Made by a program: the position numbers and the translations under genes. From positions 277,591 through 341,590 of the forward strand of contig NZ_JALLPO010000001.1 in assembly GCF_023276435.1 (NCBI RefSeq): a stretch of DNA of 64,000 nt, written 5' to 3'. Positions 16,423-24,444 of the stretch are shown here, piece by piece (positions within the stretch are counted from its first letter, which is position 1; every line of letters starts with the position of its first letter). The stretch comes from Sphaerisporangium perillae (GTDB taxonomy: Bacteria; Actinomycetota; Actinomycetes; Streptosporangiales; Streptosporangiaceae). Under the pieces are notes generated by a model. It was not told where the DNA came from and searched no databases. It saw only the letters and a program-made list of their open reading frames with translations.

Positions 16423-17412
16423 GTGCCCGTGCGTAGCGTCCGGAAGGGGCTCGTTCCGGTGGCCGCAGGGCTGGCCGCCGCGGTGCTGCTGGCGTCCCAA
16501 GGGAGCGCCGTCGCCGAGCCGCGTCCCACCGTCGCCCAGGCCAAGGCCAGGCTCGCCAAGCTCCAGGACCAGGCGGACGCGATGGTCGAGCGCTACAACA
16601 CCGCGACCGAGCGGTACAAGGCCGCGAAGAAGAAGTACGACCGGCTCGACAAGGAGCTGAGCCGCGAGCGCGGCAAGGTCGACGGCCTGCGGGAGAACGT
16701 CGCCTCGGCGGCGGCCGGCATGTACCAGTACGGCGGGTTGATGAGCGTGCCCGGCGTCATGTCCCAGGACGACCCGGCGGGCCTGCTGTCCGGGCTGGCC
16801 GTGGGGGACCAGGTGTCGGAGGGCCAGGCGCGCACGCTACAGGAGTTCGACGCCGCCACGCGCGGGCTCCAGACGCGGCGCGGCAAGGCCAAGGCCGCCT
16901 ACGACGACATGGCCGAGGTCCTCGGCGATGTCGGCCAGGAGAAGAAGAAGGTGGAGAAGCTCGTCGGCGAGCAGGAACGCCTGCTGCGGCGGCTCAACCA
17001 GTTCAACGCGGGCAACCCCAACAGCCGGGGCGTCCGGTACGACGGTCCGGCGTCGGGGAACGCCAAGGTGGCCCTGCAGTTCGCCTACGCGCAGATCGGC
17101 AAGCCGTACCGCTGGGGCGCGACCGGGCCGGGCGCCTACGACTGCTCCGGGTTCGCCCAGGCGTCGTGGGGGAAGGCCGGGGTCAAGCTGCCGCGCACCA
17201 CCTACCAGCAGTGGGCGTGGGGCGCCTCGCGCCGGGTCTCCCTCGACGATCTGCAACCTGGTGACCTGCTGTTCAGCAACGGCCTCGGGCACATGGGCAT
17301 CTACGCGGGCGACGGCAAGATGGTGCACGCCCCGCACACCGGCGACGTGGTGAAGGTGGTCGCGATGGACGCCTACTGGCGCGGCCGCCTGATGGGAGCC
17401 GTCCGCCCCTGA
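16423..17412 (+). CDS. secreted NlpC/P60 peptidoglycan endopeptidase with coiled coil
   Basis: GTG at 16423 is chosen because GGAGGGG (16411-16417) is five bases upstream. The 329-residue protein has a signal peptide (LVPVAAGLAAAVLLASQGSAVA), a long Lys/Glu-rich coiled coil (about 38-190) and a C-terminal NlpC/P60 domain: YDCSGFAQ (catalytic Cys), GHMGIYAGD (His) and MVHAPHTGD (third polar residue). Such RipA/RipC-like enzymes cut between D-Glu and meso-DAP in peptidoglycan stems, and the coiled coil usually gates the domain through FtsX. No FtsEX genes are nearby and no riboswitch precedes it. Confidence 0.9.
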   Translation: MPVRSVRKGLVPVAAGLAAAVLLASQGSAVAEPRPTVAQAKARLAKLQDQADAMVERYNTATERYKAAKKKYDRLDKELSRERGKVDGLRENVASAAAGMYQYGGLMSVPGVMSQDDPAGLLSGLAVGDQVSEGQARTLQEFDAATRGLQTRRGKAKAAYDDMAEVLGDVGQEKKKVEKLVGEQERLLRRLNQFNAGNPNSRGVRYDGPASGNAKVALQFAYAQIGKPYRWGATGPGAYDCSGFAQASWGKAGVKLPRTTYQQWAWGASRRVSLDDLQPGDLLFSNGLGHMGIYAGDGKMVHAPHTGDVVKVVAMDAYWRGRLMGAVRP

Positions 17413-17640
17413 CCCCGGCCATCTCAGCCGGGCCCGGCACGGGGGCGGCCGTCCTGGTGTCCCCGGGGACGCGGGCCACGCGCAGCCGTCTGGATCTCAG
17501 GGGACGCAGAGCAGGAGCGTGTCGGCGCGGGACCGCGTTCCGTGCCCGGTCGAGGGTCATGGCGGGCCACCACTGGCCGGAGGCCGGGGTGACGAAGCCG
17601 TACACCGGGTCGGCCGGGCCCGCGCCGCCGCGGGTGCACT
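17413..17640. other. intergenic stretch, nothing recognised
   Basis: GC-rich sequence between the NlpC/P60 gene and the TetR promoter. Open frames occur on both strands but lack ribosome sites and look compositionally random. No repeat or RNA gene was seen. Confidence 0.4.
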
Positions 17641-17685
17641 TTGCGAAAGTTACTTGGCTGAGGTATTTATTACTCATGCAAGTAA
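17641..17685 (+). promoter_or_regulatory. leaderless promoter with inverted-repeat operator for the TetR gene
   Basis: TTGCGA (17641-17646) and TATTTA (17664-17669), 17 bases apart, form a good -35/-10 pair; transcription should start at or next to the ATG at 17676, which has no close ribosome site. A perfect inverted repeat, TTACTTG at 17650-17656 and CAAGTAA at 17679-17685, straddles the -10 and start codon, as expected for an autorepressor site. Confidence 0.65.
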
Positions 17686-18305
17686 GTCAGGAGCCGTCGC
17701 CCCGGAAGAGCACGTTCGCCGGGGAGGCCCGTCGCGCGCAGATCGTGCAGGCCGCGATCACCGCGATCGCCGAGCTGGGGTACAACCAGGCCTCCTTCGC
17801 GCGCATCGCCGAGCGGGCCGGGCTGAGCAGCACGCGCCTGATCTCCTACCACTTCGCGGGCAAGGAGGAGCTGATCCTGCAGGTGGTCACCCAGCTCCAC
17901 GGCGACATCGGCCGGCACATGCACGAGCGCGTCAGCGCGCAGTCCACGGCGCGAGCCGCGCTGCGCACCTACATCGAGGCGCTCGTCGGCTACATCGCGA
18001 CGCACCGCGCGCAGATGAGGGCGCTCATGGAGATCTTCCTGAACTTCCGCGGCGAGGGCGGCACGCGTTCCTACGACGCCGCCACCGATCTGGGGGTCCT
18101 CGCGCCGATCGAGGAGATCCTGCGGTGGGGGCAGGGTGCGGGCGAGTTCCGGGAGTTCGACACCCGGGTGATGGCGCAGGCCGTGCAGCGTGCCATCGAC
18201 GGCCTGCCCTTCCTGCTGGAGGCCGACCCCGACCGGGACGTCCAGGCGGACGCGGCGGAGCTCGCCACGCTGTTCGGCCTGGCCACCCGCGCGGGCGGGA
18301 CGTGA
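17676..18305 (+). CDS. TetR-family transcriptional regulator
   Basis: A 209-residue protein with the N-terminal TetR helix-turn-helix: RRAQIVQAAITAIAELGYNQ, then FARIAERAGLSSTRLISYHF (recognition helix ending in the usual YHF). The C-terminal ligand domain is helical (TYIEALVGYIATHRAQMRAL). ATG 17676 begins right after a -10 element, so the mRNA is probably leaderless, and the inverted repeat around the start is a likely autoregulatory operator. It is coupled (TGATG, one-base overlap) to a multi-spanning membrane protein, so its effector probably relates to that protein. Confidence 0.9.
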   Translation: MQVSQEPSPRKSTFAGEARRAQIVQAAITAIAELGYNQASFARIAERAGLSSTRLISYHFAGKEELILQVVTQLHGDIGRHMHERVSAQSTARAALRTYIEALVGYIATHRAQMRALMEIFLNFRGEGGTRSYDAATDLGVLAPIEEILRWGQGAGEFREFDTRVMAQAVQRAIDGLPFLLEADPDRDVQADAAELATLFGLATRAGGT

Positions 18306-19060
18306 TGGCCGCCTCCGGGGAGGAGGCGGCCGCACCCGCGGGCCACCTGGCCGCGCGGTCCCGGCGGCGCCGCCAGGGGCTGGTGCTCGTGCTCGACCTG
18401 GCCATCCCCGTCGGCCTCTACTACGTCCTGCGCGCGTCGGGCGCGGGCTACCAGGTGGCCGCGCTGGTCAGCTCGCTGGTGCCGGGGATCAGCGCCGTCG
18501 CCGACATCGCCCGCGGGCGCAGGCCGGACGGCGTGGCCGTCTTCATGACCGTGATGATGCTGGGAAGCGCGGCGGTCTCGCTGCTGAGCGGCAGCCCGCG
18601 GTTCATCTTCGCCAGGGACGGCTGGCTGACGGTGGTCACCGGGGTGTGGATGCTGCTCAGCGCGCGTGGCGACCACCCGCTGACGCTGCCCTTCGCGCGC
18701 GCCCTGCTGGAGGGCCGGGTGGGGCCGGGCAGGCCGTCATGGGACGTCCTGTGGGTACGCGCGCCGCGGTTCGCCCGGTTGTGGCGGGTGTGCACGGTCA
18801 TCTGGGGCGTGGGGTTCCTGCTGGACGCCGCCTTCCGGGTGTACATCGCGTACGCGCTGCCGCTCGACGTCATCCCCGGCCTGAACATCGCGCAGTACTT
18901 CGTGTTCCTCATCGCCATGCAGGTCGTCACCAACCTGTACCTCGTGCCGGCGGGCCTCTACAACCCCTACTCCCGGCTGTACGAGTACGCGGCGTCCGAC
19001 GGCGGATCCGCCGCCGGCGCCACCGGTTCCACCCCCGGGTCTCATCCGATCCCGGGCTGA
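18305..19060 (+). CDS. VC0807-family integral membrane protein
   Basis: The 251-residue product has about six hydrophobic segments, starting with VLVLDLAIPVGLYYVLRA and including ALVSSLVPGISAVADIAR and VAVFMTVMMLGSAAVSLLSG. The motif GSPRFIFARDGWLT is characteristic of the VC0807 family, whose function is unknown; actinomycete members commonly sit behind a TetR repressor, as here (overlap of one base with the TetR stop). The C-terminal 25 residues are Gly/Ser-rich. An export or membrane-stress role is inferred from the regulator pairing only. Confidence 0.82.
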   Translation: MAASGEEAAAPAGHLAARSRRRRQGLVLVLDLAIPVGLYYVLRASGAGYQVAALVSSLVPGISAVADIARGRRPDGVAVFMTVMMLGSAAVSLLSGSPRFIFARDGWLTVVTGVWMLLSARGDHPLTLPFARALLEGRVGPGRPSWDVLWVRAPRFARLWRVCTVIWGVGFLLDAAFRVYIAYALPLDVIPGLNIAQYFVFLIAMQVVTNLYLVPAGLYNPYSRLYEYAASDGGSAAGATGSTPGSHPIPG

Positions 19061-19092
19061 GCGACCCACACGACCCACACAGGAGGTCCATC

Positions 19093-19563
19093 ATGCAGCC
19101 GACAACGGCGACGACGACACCGGCCGAGACGGCCGGCGGATCCCGGCGCGCGATTCGCGCCCTGGCGGTGGCGGGCGCGGCCGTCGCGGGGCTGGCGGTG
19201 TGGGCCGTCGCCGATCCCGTGGCGGGCGTCGACCTGGCCGTCCGCCTCAATGGCACGGCCGGCGCGGTCGACCGGGTGGGCCCGGCGGCGGTCGTGATCA
19301 CGAGCGTGCTGGCCGGCCTGGCCGGATGGGCGCTGCTGGCCTTGCTGGAGCGGCTGACGCGGCGAGGGACGTCCACCTGGACCGTCGTGGCCCTCGTCGT
19401 CCTGGTGCTGTCGCTGGCCGGGCCGCTCGCGTCCGGCGTCACGGCGGCGGCCAAAATCGCGCTGCTCTGCATGCACCTGGCCGTGGGCGCGGTGCTGATC
19501 GGAGTGCTGCCGGCGGCCCGCCGCCGGGCCGACGGCCGGGCGGCGTCCGCATTCTCCGGATAA
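19093..19563 (+). CDS. DUF6069-like four-helix membrane protein
   Basis: AGGAGG at 19081-19086 sets the ATG at 19093 with a six-base gap. The 156-residue protein has a Thr-rich start and four hydrophobic helices (about 26-45, 70-92, 100-120, 128-148). Its layout matches DUF6069 proteins, which occur in TetR-controlled operons in actinomycetes. It follows the VC0807 protein by 32 bases, likely as third gene of the operon. No catalytic motif is visible. Confidence 0.78.
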   Translation: MQPTTATTTPAETAGGSRRAIRALAVAGAAVAGLAVWAVADPVAGVDLAVRLNGTAGAVDRVGPAAVVITSVLAGLAGWALLALLERLTRRGTSTWTVVALVVLVLSLAGPLASGVTAAAKIALLCMHLAVGAVLIGVLPAARRRADGRAASAFSG

Positions 19564-19611
19564 GCGGGATTTTTGGAGAAGCACAGCCATTACCCAGGTT
19601 ACGCTCGACTC

Positions 19612-19812
19612 ATGGTTACGCAGCGCACAGCGGTAGTACCGGTGGATCCGGAGAACCCCGGAACCTGCCTATGTGGATATCCAGCCGACTACGTGATCGA
19701 GACCAACTGGTTCTCCGGCCGGCGTTCGCGTGACCCTGTGTGCGAGCCCCACGTCGAGGCGGTCGTCCAGGGCATCGCCAAGAAGAACGCGCGGCGCAAC
19801 GGCGGTGACTGA
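19612..19812 (+). CDS. small Cys-containing actinobacterial protein (66 aa)
   Basis: A 66-residue soluble protein with a possible metal site: GTCLCGYPADYV (C-x-C) near residue 20, then DPVCEPHVE (C-x2-H) near residue 46. The ATG at 19612 lies six bases after a TACGCT -10-like element and has no ribosome site, suggesting a leaderless message. I do not know a characterised member; a zinc-ribbon-like fold is an inference from the four ligands. Confidence 0.7.
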   Translation: MVTQRTAVVPVDPENPGTCLCGYPADYVIETNWFSGRRSRDPVCEPHVEAVVQGIAKKNARRNGGD

Positions 19813-19862
19813 GGTCGCCTCGGCGCCGTCTGCCGTAGGTCATCGGCAGGACTGAACGAGAC

Positions 19863-19885
19863 CCGGTGCGCGGAAGGAGCACCGG
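19863..19885. terminator. hairpin between convergent genes
   Basis: CCGGTGC (19863-19869) and GCACCGG (19879-19885) form a perfect 7-bp stem with a nine-base loop between the convergent small-protein and azlD genes. Probably a bidirectional terminator. Confidence 0.45.
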
Positions 19886-19894
19886 CGCGGGGCG

Positions 19895-20200
19895 TCAGCT
19901 TAGGAACAGACGGATCAGGGCGGTGGTCGCGACGGCCACCGCCACGACCACGAGGAACGGCGCGCGGAACAGCAGCGCGATCACGGCCGCGCCCAGCCCG
20001 GCGGCACGCGCGTCCAGGGTGAGGTGGTTCCCCTGGGAGAAGGTCTGGGTGGCGATGAGGGCCACCAGCAGGCCCACCGGCAGCAGCGCCGCGATCCGGC
20101 GCGTACGGCCGTCCCGCAGAATGCGGTCCGGCACCGACAGCCCGGCCAGCTTGAAGAGATAGCAGCCCACGCACGCGGCGATCACGGCGTACCAGATCAT
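19895..20200 (-). CDS. azlD: AzlD-type branched-chain amino acid exporter small subunit
   Basis: The 101-residue protein is almost entirely hydrophobic, with four helices and the AzlD-type N-terminal pattern (IWYAVIAACVGCYLFKLAGL, then VPDRILRDGRTRRIAALLPV). AzlC and AzlD together form a branched-chain amino acid exporter (as AzlCD of Bacillus or YgaZH of E. coli). Its ATG overlaps the end of azlC by four bases (ATGA), so the two are translationally coupled. Confidence 0.9.
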   Translation of the reverse strand: MIWYAVIAACVGCYLFKLAGLSVPDRILRDGRTRRIAALLPVGLLVALIATQTFSQGNHLTLDARAAGLGAAVIALLFRAPFLVVVAVAVATTALIRLFLS

Positions 20201-21054
20201 CGGATCCCCTCCTCGGCGGTGGTGCCGGCGTTCGCCCGGTCCCCGGGGTCCTCCCCGCCCGTGGGCGGGCGCGCGGGCAGGCGCAGTGCCAGGACCGCGA
20301 CGACCAGCCCCGCGAGAAGGACCGGGACGCCCGCGGGCAGCAGCGGGACCGCGACGAGGGCGGTCACGGCGGCCGCCGCGGCCGCGGCCCACGGCCCTCG
20401 GCCGCGCATGCGGGGCGCCAGCAGGGCGAGGAAGGCGGCGGGCGCGGCGACGTCCATGCCGAGCACCTCCGGATCGGGCAGGAACCGCGCCCCGAGGGCG
20501 CCGACCAGGTTGCCGAGGCTCCACAGCACGTAAATGGCGATGCCCGTCGCCCAGAACCCGAGCCGTCCGGCCCGTCCGGATTCGCGGCCGACGGCCATCG
20601 CCGTGCTCTCGTCGATCACGAGCTGCGCCGCCACCGCCTTGCGCGCCCCCCTGACCTGGAGCAACGACGCCAGGCGCAGGCCGTACAGGGCGTTGCGGGC
20701 GCCGAGCAGGACGGCCACGGCGGCTCCGGCGAAGGGGTTCCCGCCGGCGCCGATGACTCCGGCGATCGCGAACTGGGACGCGCCGGTGAACATCAGCAGG
20801 GAGAGCGCGAGGGTCTGCGCGAGCGACAGCCCGGCGGCCGTGCAGATCGCGCCGCAGGAGACGGCGTAGGCGCCGCTGGTGAGGGCGATGCCGCCGGCGT
20901 CGCGGAGCACCGACGCCCGGGTCGCCCGCCAACGCGGGTCAGGGGCACCGTGGCCGGTGGACGGACGCTCGGGGTGCGGGGCGTTCAGGCCGGTGGCTTC
21001 CAGTGGAGTAGTCCTTACGTGCGGGCGTGGCCGGCGGGGCGGACCGTGACGCAC
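20197..21054 (-). CDS. azlC: AzlC-type branched-chain amino acid exporter large subunit
   Basis: Diagnostic AzlC features: SLLMFTGASQFAIAGVIGAGG (the family's GASQF), a following LLGARNALYGLRLA and LVIDESTAMA. About seven helices are predicted. The start is uncertain: GTG 21054 gives 285 residues with a 50-residue polar N-terminus, longer than usual; GTG 20910 would leave only three residues before the conserved core; CTG codons lie between. The open frame itself runs further upstream without protein-like composition. The C-terminus carries a Pro/Gly-rich tail before the azlD overlap. Confidence 0.82.
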   Translation of the reverse strand: MRHGPPRRPRPHVRTTPLEATGLNAPHPERPSTGHGAPDPRWRATRASVLRDAGGIALTSGAYAVSCGAICTAAGLSLAQTLALSLLMFTGASQFAIAGVIGAGGNPFAGAAVAVLLGARNALYGLRLASLLQVRGARKAVAAQLVIDESTAMAVGRESGRAGRLGFWATGIAIYVLWSLGNLVGALGARFLPDPEVLGMDVAAPAAFLALLAPRMRGRGPWAAAAAAAVTALVAVPLLPAGVPVLLAGLVVAVLALRLPARPPTGGEDPGDRANAGTTAEEGIR

Positions 21055-21118
21055 CGGCCGACGTTTGAGACTCGTGTGGGGGAAAGAAGAGGTGGCGAGA
21101 AGCGAAGGAGGCTCTTCC

Positions 21119-21406
21119 ATGACCCTAGCCGGAAGCATTTTCCTGATCATGCTCGGTGCCATCCTGACCTGGGCCGTCGAGTTCGATCTCGCGGGCGTCG
21201 ACATCAACGTCGTCGGCGTGATCCTTATGCTCGGTGGCATCGCCGGGCTGCTGTTCGGGATCTGGCGGCTGACGAACGTGCGCCGCACGGCCGTCACCCG
21301 GACGACCCCCGTGAGCCCGGTCACCCCGGTCAACCCGGTGACCCCGGTGGACAGCACGCGGACCCAGGTGTACGAGGAGCGTCGTTACGACGACCCGCTG
21401 ATCTGA
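21119..21406 (+). CDS. DUF6458-like two-helix membrane protein
   Basis: AAGGAGG at 21105-21111 fixes the ATG at 21119. The 95-residue protein has two helices separated by a short conserved turn (MTLAGSIFLIMLGAILTWAV, FDLAGVDINVVGVILMLGG), matching the DUF6458 core, and a tail with Thr/Val/Pro repeats (TPVSPVTPVNPVTPV). Function unknown; members are common in Streptosporangiales and Streptomyces. Divergent from azlCD and at the start of a series of small stress-type genes. Confidence 0.82.
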   Translation: MTLAGSIFLIMLGAILTWAVEFDLAGVDINVVGVILMLGGIAGLLFGIWRLTNVRRTAVTRTTPVSPVTPVNPVTPVDSTRTQVYEERRYDDPLI

Positions 21407-21662
21407 TTCCGGCGCGGCCGGACGGGACGGAGGCGGGACCGCGGCGGGCCGCCCGGGAGCAGGCATGTCCTGAAAAGTCATGACCTGGTCTACGGGCGCG
21501 CCAGGCTGTCCAAAGCTTCCGCGGCCCGCGACAGAAGATCGCGCCGCCGGGAAGGTAACGGTGCGTCTTCGCCGTACCCGGGCCCGCTCTCGCACGACGG
21601 ACACGCGCCATCGCCGGTTCCCAGCGAGCGGGTCCGGCGAGTCGAGAAGGAGGGAACAAGCC

Positions 21663-22055
21663 ATGCCCGGAAAGCAGGAACTGCCGTCGACCATCGAGCG
21701 CTCGCCGAAGAAGGCCCAGGAAACCTGGATCAAGGCGCATGATTCGGCCGTGGAGACGTACGGAGAGGGCGAACGGGCCCACCGCACCGCGTTCTCCGCG
21801 CTGAAGCACTCGTTCGAGAAGATCGGCGACCACTGGGAGCCGAAGGCCAAGAAGGGCCCCTCCGACGCCCAGGCCGCGCGCAGCACCCCCAAGGCGGGAA
21901 AGACGGCGGAAGGCGTCGACGCGAACGCCAGTAAGAAGCATCTGGCCGAGGTGGCGTCCCGCCTGGGCATCCCCGGCCGCTCCAAGATGGACAAGGAGCA
22001 ACTGGTCGAGGCCATCCAGAAGGCCAACCGCAGGGCCACCGCGAAGGCCCGCTGA
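21663..22055 (+). CDS. ChaB-like protein with C-terminal Rho_N (SAP-like) domain
   Basis: The ATG at 21663 follows GAAGGAGGG. The 130-residue protein combines a ChaB domain (about 1-60: LPSTIERSPKKAQETWIKAH, then AFSALKHSFEKIGDHWEPK) with a Lys/Ala-rich linker and a Rho_N fold (about 95-128: KKHLAEVASRLGIPGRSKMD, ending LVEAIQKANRR). ChaB was named for cation transport in E. coli, but in actinomycetes the ChaB/Rho_N pairing suggests a nucleic-acid-binding, stress-induced protein. It lies in an island of such genes. Confidence 0.82.
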   Translation: MPGKQELPSTIERSPKKAQETWIKAHDSAVETYGEGERAHRTAFSALKHSFEKIGDHWEPKAKKGPSDAQAARSTPKAGKTAEGVDANASKKHLAEVASRLGIPGRSKMDKEQLVEAIQKANRRATAKAR

Positions 22056-22062
22056 GCCCGTC

Positions 22063-22118
22063 GACGCCCGCTCACCCGGTCAGACGCCCGCTCAGCCGGT
22101 CAGACGCCCGCTCAGCCC
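22063..22118 (+). repeat. 20-bp tandem repeat, three units
   Basis: GACGCCCGCTCA starts each of three units (22063, 22083, 22103); the first two units differ at one base and the third diverges in its last five. It sits just behind the ChaB stop codon, outside any gene. Confidence 0.8.
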
Positions 22119-22139
22119 TCCTATGGCCGTGAAAAACCC

Positions 22140-22164
22140 GTTAGAGCCCTTGCCTCACGGGTAG
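22140..22164 (+). promoter_or_regulatory. candidate SigB-type promoter
   Basis: GTTA (22140-22143), 15 bases, then GGGTAG (22159-22164) resembles the actinomycete SigB consensus (GNNT-N14-16-GGGTAY). The ATG of the downstream LEA-like gene is 29 bases further. Confidence 0.45.
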
Positions 22165-22192
22165 CGGGTGGTCCACGGCAAAGGAGGACACG

Positions 22193-22585
22193 ATGACGGA
22201 TACCACCGGGCGTGCGCAGGACGCCCTGACCGACGTCAAGAAGAGCGCCAGCGATCTCGCGGTCAAGGCCGGCGACAAGGCCGGAGTACTGGCTTCCAAA
22301 GCCGGTGACAAGGCCGGGGACCTCGCCGCCAAGGCGGGGGACAAGGCCGGGGAGCTCGCGGTGAAGGCCGGCGACAAGGCCAACGAGCTGGTCGGCAAGG
22401 CCAAGACGAGCGAGCTGGCCGGCAAGGCCGGGGACCTCGCCGACAAGGCGCGGGCCAACCTGCCCGACGAGGTGAAGGACGCCGCCGACAAGGTCGTCAC
22501 GCAGGCCAAGAACCGGCCGTGGGCGACCGCCGCCGTGGCCGCCGGGATCCTGGTGCTCTGGCGGATGCTGCGAAGGAAGAAGTAG
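22193..22585 (+). CDS. LEA-like amphipathic repeat protein with C-terminal membrane helix
   Basis: The 130-residue protein consists mainly of 11-residue repeats of the pattern KAGDKAGxLAx (about residues 20-75), which form amphipathic helices like group-3 LEA and apolipoprotein-type stress proteins. After a further helical region (LPDEVKDAADKVVTQAKN) comes a short hydrophobic helix (PWATAAVAAGILVLWRML) ending in RRKK. It is therefore likely anchored in or lying on the inner membrane face. It heads an operon with the DUF4235 gene two bases later and has a SigB-like promoter. A desiccation or osmotic stress role is inferred. Confidence 0.8.
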   Translation: MTDTTGRAQDALTDVKKSASDLAVKAGDKAGVLASKAGDKAGDLAAKAGDKAGELAVKAGDKANELVGKAKTSELAGKAGDLADKARANLPDEVKDAADKVVTQAKNRPWATAAVAAGILVLWRMLRRKK

Positions 22586-22587
22586 AC

Positions 22588-22851
22588 GTGAAGAAGCTTG
22601 CCTACAGGTCGGTGGGCGCGCTTTCCGGCATGGCCGGCGGCCTCCTGTCCAGCTTGATCTTCAAGCAGGTCTGGAAGCTGCTGGCCGGCAAGGGCGACGC
22701 CCCCCAGGCCACCTCCAAGGAGTACGGCTGGGGCGAGGTCCTGCTCGCCGCCGCCGTCCAGGGAGCCATCTTCGGGCTGGTGAAGGCCGCGATCGACCGG
22801 GCGAGCGCCGAAGGCGTCCAGAACGCGACAGGCGAGTGGCCCGGTAAGTAG
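22588..22851 (+). CDS. DUF4235 family membrane protein
   Basis: GTG at 22588 follows the previous stop by two bases, with GGAAGAAG as ribosome site. The 87-residue protein has the DUF4235 pattern: YRSVGALSGMAGGLLSSLIF, FKQVWKLL, then GWGEVLLAAAVQGAIFGLVK and AAIDRASAEG. Two membrane helices are predicted. Function unknown; members are frequently next to LEA-like or YtxH-like proteins in actinomycetes, as here. Confidence 0.88.
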   Translation: MKKLAYRSVGALSGMAGGLLSSLIFKQVWKLLAGKGDAPQATSKEYGWGEVLLAAAVQGAIFGLVKAAIDRASAEGVQNATGEWPGK

Positions 22852-22882
22852 CGGCGCGACCCGGACAAAGCGAGAACAAGCG

Positions 22883-22918
22883 AAGGCGTGAGGAGCGGAT
22901 CCGCCCCTCACGCCTTTC
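22883..22918 (+). terminator. strong intrinsic terminator
   Basis: AAGGCGTGAGG (22883-22893) pairs with CCTCACGCCTT (22906-22916), and GCGGATCCGC inside forms a further stem, so nearly the whole element is double-stranded. It ends in TTTCC, ending the LEA/DUF4235 operon, and could work for the convergent SDR gene too. Confidence 0.8.
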
Positions 22919-23005
22919 CGGTGTCCTAGGTCTTCCTGAGTGTCGGCCCTCAGCCGTCCTGGCCCTGGCCGTCGCGAGCCGTTCCGGCCCTGGCCGTCGC
23001 GGCTC

Positions 23006-24019
23006 TCAGCGGCGAGCGGCGAGCGCGGCGACGGCGGCGGCCGCGGCGCCGCCGACCCCCGCCAGGACCAGGGCGCGATGTTGCGAGAGCCACACCTGGA
23101 TGCTCCGGTCCTTCGAACGCGCGTCGAAGCCGCCGTGGGCGCCGTAGTCGCGGTGCCCGTCGGCGGGTTCCCACAGGTTGGCCACCCCGGTGGGCGGCTT
23201 CTCGTCGGTCTGCTGGGACTTGACGCCCGTCATACCGAGATAGCGGTCGATCAGGCCGGGGGCGAGCCGCTCACCGATGATCGTGGCCACGGTGCTGCCG
23301 CCGACCCAGTACTCGCGCCGCGCGGGATGCTCGGCCGCGTACACGATCGCCTGGGCGGCGACCTCCGGCTGGAAGATCGGAGGCACGGGCTGCGGATGGC
23401 GGCGCAGCCGCGAGAGCACCCAGTCGAACTGCGGCGTGTTCACCGCCGGCAACTGGACCATGGTGATCTTGACGTCGCTGCCCTCGTCGAGCAACTCGGT
23501 GCGGACCGCCTCGGTGAACCCCTTGATGGCGTGCTTGGCGCCGCAGTAGGCCGACTGGAGCGGGATCCCGCGGTAGGCGAGGGCGGAGCCGGTCTGCACG
23601 ATGACGCCCCTGTTCCGCGGGCGCATCCTGCGCAGGGCGGCTCGGGTGCCCCACACGTAACCGAGGTAGGTGACCGCCGTGGTCCGCTCGTACTCGGCCG
23701 GCTCGACCTCCGTGAACGGCGCGAAGACCGAGGAGAAGGCCACGTTGATCCACACGTCGATGGGGCCGAGATCCTGCTCGATCGCGTCGGCCGCGGCCTC
23801 CACCTGCTCGTGGTCGGCCACGTCGGCCGGGAAGACCTTCGCCGTCCCGCCCTCGCCGCCGACCTCGGTGGCGGCGGTCGCGAGGCCGGTCTCTCCACGC
23901 GCGATGAGGGCGACCTTGGCCCCCTGGTCGCCGAGCATCCGCACGACCGCGCGCCCGACGCCGCCACTGGCGCCGGTCACTACTACGACCTTGTCCTTCA
24001 GCACGTCGTGCCCTTTCAT
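23006..24019 (-). CDS. SDR-family oxidoreductase with C-terminal membrane helix
   Basis: The 337-residue protein has the classical SDR set: VVVTGASGGVGRAV (NADP(H)-binding TGxxxGxG), FPADVAD, GSALAY (catalytic Ser region) and YCGAK (catalytic Tyr and Lys). The usual NNAG motif is altered to NVAF. After the catalytic domain come about 80 residues including a polar stretch, and then a short hydrophobic C-terminus (ALVLAGVGGAAAAAVAALA) followed by ARR, a likely membrane anchor. This longer SDR type with a tail is frequent in actinomycete stress islands. Substrate unknown. It overlaps the upstream small gene by four bases. Confidence 0.87.
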   Translation of the reverse strand: MKGHDVLKDKVVVVTGASGGVGRAVVRMLGDQGAKVALIARGETGLATAATEVGGEGGTAKVFPADVADHEQVEAAADAIEQDLGPIDVWINVAFSSVFAPFTEVEPAEYERTTAVTYLGYVWGTRAALRRMRPRNRGVIVQTGSALAYRGIPLQSAYCGAKHAIKGFTEAVRTELLDEGSDVKITMVQLPAVNTPQFDWVLSRLRRHPQPVPPIFQPEVAAQAIVYAAEHPARREYWVGGSTVATIIGERLAPGLIDRYLGMTGVKSQQTDEKPPTGVANLWEPADGHRDYGAHGGFDARSKDRSIQVWLSQHRALVLAGVGGAAAAAVAALAARR

Positions 24020-24270
24020 CCGGTGGAGCTCGGGCCGCCGCCGAGACGGCGCTGGCGCCGGACGGCGAGCAGGATGTCGACGACGGCGACCACGGCGACC
24101 ACGGCGAGGACGACGACCAGCACCGTGGCCTTGGCGACCAGGGCCAGCACGCCGAGCGCCACCGCCAGGAAGAGCACGAACGACGCCAGACGTATGTGGA
24201 TGACGTCGCGGGGCGTCGCCGTCACCATCGGTTTGCCCGTCTCGGACCGCTGCTCTGGAGTTTCACTCAT
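24016..24270 (-). CDS. small two-helix membrane protein, DUF6343-like
   Basis: ATG at 24270 lies behind AAAGGGGGG. The 84-residue product begins with a polar segment (TGKPMVTATPRDVIHIRL) and has two adjacent helices (LASFVLFLAVALGVLAL, ATVLVVVLAVVAVVAVV) and a basic end (AVRRQRRLGGG). It resembles DUF6343 proteins in size and layout, but I am not certain. It is translated before, and coupled with (ATGA), the SDR gene. A GGGTAT element about 50 bases upstream could be a SigB-type -10, but the -35 is poor. Confidence 0.65.
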   Translation of the reverse strand: MSETPEQRSETGKPMVTATPRDVIHIRLASFVLFLAVALGVLALVAKATVLVVVLAVVAVVAVVDILLAVRRQRRLGGGPSSTG

Positions 24271-24444
24271 CGCCGGCCCCCCTTTCCGGTGGACATTCCC
24301 CATACCCGACAGATCCGACGTCATGTGCACTCCTTCCACCCGGCGACGGGAGCCGCTCGATCGAGCACGTCATATCCCTCCTGCTGCCGGTCACCGACCA
24401 GTTCCAGCTACCGTGGGCGGGCGCCTCCAAACCTCGCGCCGTCG

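Noticed and set aside
17440..17677. Minus-strand open frame upstream of the TetR gene
   Set aside because: No start site with ribosome signal, no motif, and it runs antisense into the NlpC/P60 gene.
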